Positions 58,185 through 64,000 of a stretch of DNA of 64,000 bases are shown piece after piece. The notes under the pieces are model-generated. The model did no database searches. It was given only the letters and a program-made list of their open reading frames with translations, and was not told the DNA's origin. The stretch spans positions 1,715,973 through 1,779,972 of the forward strand of contig CM055113.1 of the NCBI GenBank assembly GCA_029204225.1, given 5' to 3'. This stretch comes from Diphasiastrum complanatum (taxonomy: Eukaryota > Streptophyta > Lycopodiopsida > Lycopodiales > Lycopodiaceae). Every line of letters begins with the position of its first letter. Within the stretch, counting starts at the first letter, position 1. A program made the position numbers and the translations under genes.

Positions 58185-58413
58185 ATGGATCGAGTAGCCA
58201 TGCTCGCTTCCCCTCTTTTTGCCGCTCGTTTCCCCTTATCTCGTTGCCTCGCTGCTCCTCCAAAACCTCCTCATCGTCTTGTATCATCCATTTCACCAAA
58301 GCTTTCCTCAAAACCACCCCTTCACAATGAACTAGCTGCTCATACCTGCATCATCTCTCAGGAGCTTTATAACAGGAACTCCTCCTCTTGTGCAGAACTG
58401 AGGTCAAGCAAGG
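58185..58413 (+). CDS. Plastid RimM-family 16S rRNA maturation factor, exon 1
   Basis: Translation is placed at ATG 58185 (context CATCCATGGAT). The codons upstream derive from a GA-rich tract and lack an ATG. The exon encodes MDRVAMLASPLFAARFPLSR and a Ser/Pro/Arg-rich stretch poor in acidic residues, typical of a chloroplast transit peptide. It ends RSSKG, with the last codon split (phase 1) at GG|GTATGG, a GT donor. Joined to 60537 the frame continues GDMLVTLEQ. RimM proteins bind ribosomal protein S19 and assist 30S head maturation. The plant homologue is nuclear-encoded and plastid-targeted. The exon assignment is inferred from frame and position; this exon has no conserved domain of its own. 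Confidence 0.7.
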
Positions 58414-60536
58414 GTATGGCCTGCTCAACCCGTTTTGCTCAAATTATATTTTATATTTGCATTTTGCACACATGCAGCTGTAATTTATTCTTTATTGTAC
58501 GAGAAATCTCTGTATTCTATCAAATATAATGTTGAATATATTGCAAAATTCGTTTATGCTGTTTTGTTGGTGGCCGTTTGAGATAGATTGTAGCTGGAAA
58601 ACATCAAATTATTTATTTTGTTCATTCTCCTGAAAAGATTACAAAAATAGAACACATTTTTTGAGACATTTTCTTTGCAAATTATTAAATGTCATATAAT
58701 CCATTCCAGCGTTGGTTTATGTTGTCTTGTTGGTGGCCGTTTGACACAAATCTATAATTTGTCATAGAAATTATTCATGAAGGATTTTTAATCTATCAAG
58801 GATTCATAATCTATTGTACACATACTTGCTCTACGTTCTGGAATGTGAACGGAATGATCATTTTAAAACAGTTTTGTGATTCCCAAGAGCTCTGGATTGG
58901 AACGTTCTGAGGTGATTATTATTATATTTTGAATCACTCATGAGTGCTTGACAAATAGATGCCAAGGATGAAAAAAAACCTTGTAAACAAAGTTCTATAA
59001 GGCTCACGGATTATTTCATGTCCATTTTCAGTAGCTTGTAGACTGTAGTTTGAACTTTGTATGCTATTAGAAATTGCACTTCTATTCAAATGCAAACTCA
59101 TGGATATCATACAATTGCTCAACCTATATTGCACCGGAACGCCGTTCGGTCCGGAACGCAGCATTCTGGAACTCCAGAATGCTGGGCATACGTGAAAATG
59201 AAGGATACCTAATTTCAAACAGTTGAAAAGTTTTTTTTAGAGTGTAAGGTCATCCTGATTCCTAAATCCTAGCTTATAGTACTATCCATAGATACCCGTT
59301 CCAAACCGGTTTAAAATATCGTTCTGTACATTCAGAGCAAAACAGTTCCATTCAACCTCCATACATTCGGAACAGGTGGATTTATCAGATATCTTCCCTT
59401 TGAAAAGAATTATTTATCCATTTGCAAATAATGTACATAGCATCAATAAGGAAGATTTTTTTTTTTAGCAGCATTCTGATCCGGAACGCTGCTGAATTCC
59501 GGAACCAGCGTTCCAGAACGCTCCTGGAATGCAGTGTTCTGGAACGGGGCGCATCTATGTGCTCAACGAAAATTGTAATCGCATTTTGTCTATCACAACA
59601 TACATTCTTGACGAGAACAATTACCCCTCTCAAAAATGAGTGTAGTGAATTGGTGTCTCTCAGCTTCTATGGAAAATATCATATAAGAAATGAAAAGTCG
59701 TTGAAGAGTAGGTAAGTAAAAGCAAAATTGTAAATTATATAGTACATAATTTTGAGAGCCATAATAGATGAACTATGTTCAAAGAAGATAAAATGTGTTC
59801 GTAATAAAACTGCTATTGGAACCCTGATATCAATATCATAGTAGGGATGCCAAACCCATGTCGTATTAGTAGCGAAGTTGTATTTATTGATGGGGTTAGA
59901 GGAAATGAGTATTAGTAGGATAGTTTGTGATAGCTCATAGAAATATTGTTGTTTCCCAAGAGCCATAGAAAAATAGTCTATGAGTTGTAAAAAAAATTGT
60001 TCTCTTCTTTCTAAACTGATCATAAATCAAGAGATATTTTTTTGACAGGCTTAGAAAATACTTGCTTGTCTCCCTCATTGAACTTGCAAAAGCAATAAAC
60101 TAAAATGAACAAATCTTTTTAGCACTATGAAACATTATTCTTGATTGTCTTGCATATTTCTTAGGTCATTAGTCTCACTCACCCATGAACTAGAAAGCAA
60201 ATACTTAAAGGCACGGCCGAATAATGGCTGTAATTTGAGTCAAACTTGAGTTTTTTTGTGTGTTAGGTCATTTATGTCACTCACCCATGAACTAGAAAAC
60301 AAACACCTAAAGCGACAACCAAATAATGGTTGAAATCTGAGTTAAGCTTGAGGCTTTTTTTCCAAAAAGAAAAAAAGTTTTTTTCTCCCAAAAACAAATG
60401 TATTTCTTTCTCCAAAAAAGAAAACATATATTTTTGGTTTTAGTGTTTCGAAGCATCGTTCCAATGCAACTTAGATTGTACAATTGGTTTATGTTGTCTT
60501 GCTAGTAGTAAAGCAACTACTTTATGTTTACAACAG
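58414..60536 (+). other. RimM intron 1 (2123 bp)
   Basis: Bounded by a GTATGG donor and a TTTACAACAG acceptor. Within it are a repeated segment (GTTTATG(C/T)TGT(T/C)TTGTTGG, then TGGCCGTTTGA) at about 58553 and 58714 and a cluster of GGAACG/CGTTCC palindromic motifs (58838-59550). Just before exon 2 lies a 102-bp tandem duplication (60163-60264, 60265-60362). No coding sequence is seen. Confidence 0.65.
60163..60362. repeat. 102-bp tandem duplication in RimM intron 1
   Basis: Two head-to-tail copies start AGGTCATTAGTCTCACTCAC (60163) and AGGTCATTTATGTCACTCAC (60265), both continuing CCATGAACTAGAAA and AATAATGG. Divergence is moderate. Confidence 0.8.
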
Positions 60537-60685
60537 GTGATATGCTCGTGACTTTGGAACAAGGAGATTTACAAAAGAAGGAAGAGGACTTTGTGGAAGT
60601 GGGGGTTATAACTGGAATTCATGGAATCTCAGGGGAGTTGCACATAAGGTCAACAACCGACTTTCCGGAGGAAAGATTTGAGAAG
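60537..60685 (+). CDS. Plastid RimM-family 16S rRNA maturation factor, exon 2
   Basis: The exon encodes DMLVTLEQGDLQKKEEDFVE, then VGVITGIHGISGELHIRS and TTDFPEERFEK. The pattern VG.I...HG..GE..V...TDFPE.RF is the hallmark of the RimM N-terminal barrel. It ends at AAG|GTAGGT (phase 0 donor), where most RimM proteins continue PG..W. The next exon is not visible before 64000, so the gene continues past the window. No stop or frameshift is present in either exon, unlike almost everything else here, so this is probably a functional gene. Confidence 0.85.
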
Positions 60686-61020
60686 GTAGGTTTGCAGACT
60701 TTCCTTTTCATTCCCTTTGATAGTTGTAATGCTTGTGAGCCATTTTTGTGGTCAATGGGTCATTGGCAAATGAGATCAAGAAATGGCAATATAATTTTGT
60801 TGATTACTATTTACAAATTGGCAATTGGAGATTTCATAAAATTGGATTGTTATCAAGTTTAATGAATTGGCTAGTTAAAATAAGGTCTTGGAACCTCCTT
60901 AATCATTTCTACCATCAACCTCATATAGCTGTAAAGCACCTCAAGGTACAATGACAACTCTAGCACTTCAAAGTACAATTGCAAATCTAGCACCTTAGGA
61001 TATCTCTTTTTATTGACTTT
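60686..61020 (+). other. Start of RimM intron 2
   Basis: Begins with GTAGGT. No acceptor followed by recognisable RimM coding sequence (PG..W...) was found up to 64000, so this intron may be long and TE-filled. Confidence 0.5.
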
Positions 61021-61152
61021 GACTTTGGCCCCACATAATCAATGGTATATGTATTGACTTTGGACTTGACAATTATGTAATCATATCAAAAGTAGATCAT
61101 GTATGCATTTAGAACCAACGTAAATGAAATAATTGTTACATTTTCCAACATT
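60930..61152 (-). mobile_element. Possible LTR (minus), TGTTGGAAAATG start
   Basis: In minus orientation TGTTGGAAAATGTAACAAT starts at about 61152, directly after a purine-rich GAGGGGAGGGAA stretch (61153-61164). This would be a 3' LTR start. Its other end and partner were not found. AGCACCT(C/T)A(A/G)G-type strings repeat near 60940-60995. Confidence 0.4.
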
Positions 61153-61164
61153 CCCTCCCCTCAA

Positions 61165-62639
61165 TCATCATATCTTTTTACTCTATACACCTAAATAACA
61201 TGATGGTATAGTTCCCTAATGCTAATGTTTGGTGAGGAAGAAGGCCCATCATTTATTTGCATATTCATTTCCAACTCACGTTAGTTTCCTTTTGTCCTGT
61301 TGATCTTCTTACAACACTATTTCGACCTAATTCTCCATACCACAATTTTTTTGGAGCTTCTACCGAAGTATTTTCTTTTTAAGTGGTCCTTTTCTTGACA
61401 TTGTCTATGAAAGCACATAGTTTGTACAATCTACCTCCTTTGATTTTTTTTTTTCCAAAACTTTGGTTATGATTAATGGGTTTTCATATTTTGCTGAAGA
61501 GTAACTTGTTTTTTAGACTAGGCACGATAACACATTCAAAATACATTTACTCTCACAAGTTAGCTTGTTCACAACAACTTGACCTTTTTCTTTCACGAGT
61601 AGTATCATTTTCCAATTACACTTTGTCTCAAATGGGGTCTCATGTGTTGTGATACCCCTAAATCAATATGGTAGTACTCTTTACCACAACTAGTAACCTC
61701 ATACTAATTGCTAATTGTATTGTTTTTCAATAGCGTACTAGTCACTAGTTACATCCTCCATTCAATTTCCATTTATGGCCTTAGGGTTTGCTTAAAAAAA
61801 AAATTAAACTCCTTATTCAAAGTCATATTAACAAGGTTTACCATGATAAAAGTATCATATGTGGACCTTGGTGACGACACACGTAGTGGAATAAGTGCAA
61901 CTTCATGGCATTGTGAACAATGGCTGAGATGCAAGCCAATATATGCAATAGTTGAGTAGAAATACAACATGAATGGCAAGCTGGTCTCAACAATACCTGA
62001 GCCAAAAACCCAAGAAAGAAATTGAACTATCAAACAATTGAAAAACGTACTTTATAGTAAAGAAACTTTTTTTTGAAGTTTAGAAGGGTCGGTAACGGCA
62101 AAACCCTCTGTAGGAAAATCAAAGTGGCGTGAGAACTCTCCCCAATCCAAAACCTAGACTATGTATCAACTAGCTAACTAAAAGAGAAAACGGCTAGGCC
62201 ACCTTTGTATAACTTATTTAACCATCTATAGACCTTTCATCAGTTCCTTCCTTTACGATCATCATTGATTCATTGAGGCCGTGGTAGATCATGGGTGAAT
62301 TTTGCTTTGCTTTTAACTAGTGTTTCCTTCTCTTGCAATTGTAGCTCTTTTTGCTGATCATTACATAGGCTACCAAAGATTGACTTGTGGGATCTTGATA
62401 ACCACTAACTCGTGGCTCTCCTTGGAGGTCCCTCATGTGCTCATTGTACACTAAAGCCGTGTTTGCAAGTCGTAGGTTCCATGTTAGAAGATTTTCTATT
62501 GTCGTCTTCACAACTATTGCTACCTCTTGAACTTCGCTACTCTGTTTGAAAGATCCTACATTCTTCTACCACCGGCGTTTCCAAAACTTTTTATTGCACG
62601 CTCATGGAATATTTTCACTTTAAACCTCAAAGAAGATTA
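61165..62639. other. Unassigned DNA in presumed RimM intron 2
   Basis: Mostly AT-rich. Could be the decayed interior of a minus-oriented element ending at 61152. No protein motif was recognised. Confidence 0.35.
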
Positions 62640-63190
62640 AACACCTCATTCTTCTTGAGGATCACTAGTCTTGTGGTTGTTGCAAGAACCACATTGTTGG
62701 TGCTTGTATAGATCTTTATCATTGGCCTTGGAATATCCCTCATTGTCATTATTTTCAAGTATCATTGTTGCGTCATGTTCAAAAAAGTATACGTAATTGA
62801 GAAGCTTTTCTAGTGTTACATTTGGCCTATCGAACCAAGTGTAGTTGGAAAAGTCATCTAAGGTTTTTGCTTTTTGAAACCAAGGATCTTGTAAATCCCA
62901 AAAGAAGTGAATCAAGGAGGAATTACTATTGGATTGAGGCCAATCTTATGTAAATTCCTATCGTGTGTGGATGCTAAGTAGTGAGCACAATAGCCTTGAA
63001 ACTTCAAATTGCAATTGTTTAGTTGAGTTATTCACATCAAGTTTAATTCCAAGAGAGTCATCGATAGCTTCAACCATTGAGTGCTAGTGTGACTAATGAG
63101 GTTTATTGTCAATGCCCTTAGCATCTCTTTATCCATAGTTCCAATGAACCGTGATACGTAGCCTTTTGAATCAATTTGTGAATTGAATAA
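62640..63190 (-). pseudogene. Unidentified minus-strand coding relic, possibly retroelement gag
   Basis: The minus strand reads RFIGTMDKEMLRALTINLI and SHTSTQWLKL. With frame changes there follow LIHFFWDLQDPWFQKAKTL, WFDRPNVTLEKLLNYVYFFE and QCGSCNNHKTSDP. It looks coding but broken, and lies upstream, in minus orientation, of the LTR-like start at 61152. A gag-type origin is plausible from position. No family is recognised. Confidence 0.3.
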
Positions 63191-64000
63191 AAAAGTTTTG
63201 TTACTTTTTCTTTCTTCTTAAGATGTGATATTTTTCTAAAAAACCGCAAAAATTTCAAAACATTATTTGAATTGTGTTTTGTTACAACAAATTGAACACG
63301 TTTTTTTCTAAATAGATTCGATACAATTCAAATTGAGTTTATTTGAATCAAGTAGAACCAATGTTGCGATTCGACATGGGAGTCTGATTGGCCCTATTAG
63401 AGGGGCTTCCATTCTAGCCCCTCAATAGTGGTCCAAGCATGCATGTTAATTTCTTGTGAATTCTCCTGAGTTGCTGCTATGCAAAGATAGTTTTGCAAAT
63501 AAGAGAAAAGGAGAAGCTGACCAGCTACAAAATACTTCCAACTTTTTGTGTCAATTGTGAAAGAAAAGAATGAAAGATTCTACTTTATAGATTCTAGAGC
63601 TACATGATTCCATACAAACATTGACTACAACATATTGAAAATGAGATAGGCCAAAGGAAACTGAGAGCCGTGAGATGATACATGAGCAGCATATGACAAT
63701 AAATAAGTGGAATTCAGATAATGTGCAAAGATCGCACTTGAATATATTTATCTTTGTAGTGATATTTACATACACTTGTCAAATTCAAGGCCAACTCAAG
63801 CCATTCGATTGTCAAGATATTTGGACTTCAATTATTTGATGTTACAAATAGGTTAGGGCTGATTTGGTTTGACAATATTTTTCATAACCTTGCACATTAG
63901 CATCTCTAAAAGATGCTTGGCTACGATGCAATCATGTTCCTTAGCTTTGAAAGCTTAGTATGTTTTTAGTTTGTTGTTAGAGTTTTGTACCCGTATGTAG
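63191..64000. other. Unassigned DNA to the window edge
   Basis: AT-rich. No RimM exon, RNA gene or element end recognised. Confidence 0.35.

Overview
This window is nuclear DNA from a land plant with a large, repeat-rich genome. The evidence is the mix of Ty1/copia and Ty3/gypsy elements with about 1-1.4 kb LTRs, initiator-Met tRNA primer sites, and one plastid-targeted host gene with GT-AG introns. A fern or gymnosperm would fit the TE density and the long (GA)n tracts, but nothing here fixes the taxon. No bacterial genes, CRISPR arrays or rRNA genes are visible.

Layout. 1-6.8 kb: two degenerate, oppositely oriented mosaics of two copia families (A then B), plus a copia RNase H tail with an LTR start between them. 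6.8-8.6 kb: unexplained DNA with a small GC-rich patch and a 20-bp direct repeat. 8.6-16.7 kb: a minus-strand copia gag relic (C) split by two later insertions: a solo LTR (8941-10336, TSD GTTGT) and a two-LTR copia element D (10799-16382, TSD AAAGAG) whose RT is deleted and whose 5' LTR holds a 170-bp TG/AG microsatellite. 16.7-26.3 kb: a minus-strand Ty3/gypsy element (3' LTR, gag with two zinc knuckles, PR, RT, RNase H, IN) with an extra roughly 970-codon coiled-coil ORF between integrase and the 3' LTR. 27.1-29.2 kb: copia scraps and a plus-strand coiled-coil coding relic containing an in-frame Arg-Glu microsatellite. 29.2-33.9 kb: minus-strand copia E, truncated at both ends.

33.9-42.8 kb: a possible element F whose LTR ends are AGTTA/TAACT instead of TG/CA. 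It encloses a degenerate histone-H3-like pseudogene (34068-34455), unidentified coding-like DNA, and a 5'-truncated copia D copy. 43.5-43.8 kb: a miniature TRIM-like element whose LTR carries a tRNA-like sequence. 44-48.9 kb: AT-rich noncoding DNA with short repeats. 48.9-56.6 kb: a Ty3/gypsy chromovirus integrase and chromodomain cut by a full-length plus-strand copia E (49082-55439) with a recognisable 5-bp TSD.

56.6-64 kb: the one convincing host gene, the 5' end of a plastid RimM-family (16S rRNA maturation factor) gene. Exon 1 (58185-58413, transit peptide) and exon 2 (60537-60685, start of the RimM barrel) join in frame. The rest of the gene is not seen and probably lies beyond the right edge.

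The transposable elements form a nesting record: TSDs and host reading frames that resume across insertions give relative ages. Almost every element ORF is broken by stops or frameshifts, so most entries are pseudogenes. No operon-like or defence-like system is present. The best candidates for something undescribed are the gypsy ORF3, the H3-like relic, the tRNA-bearing miniature LTR element and the AG/CT-ended LTRs.
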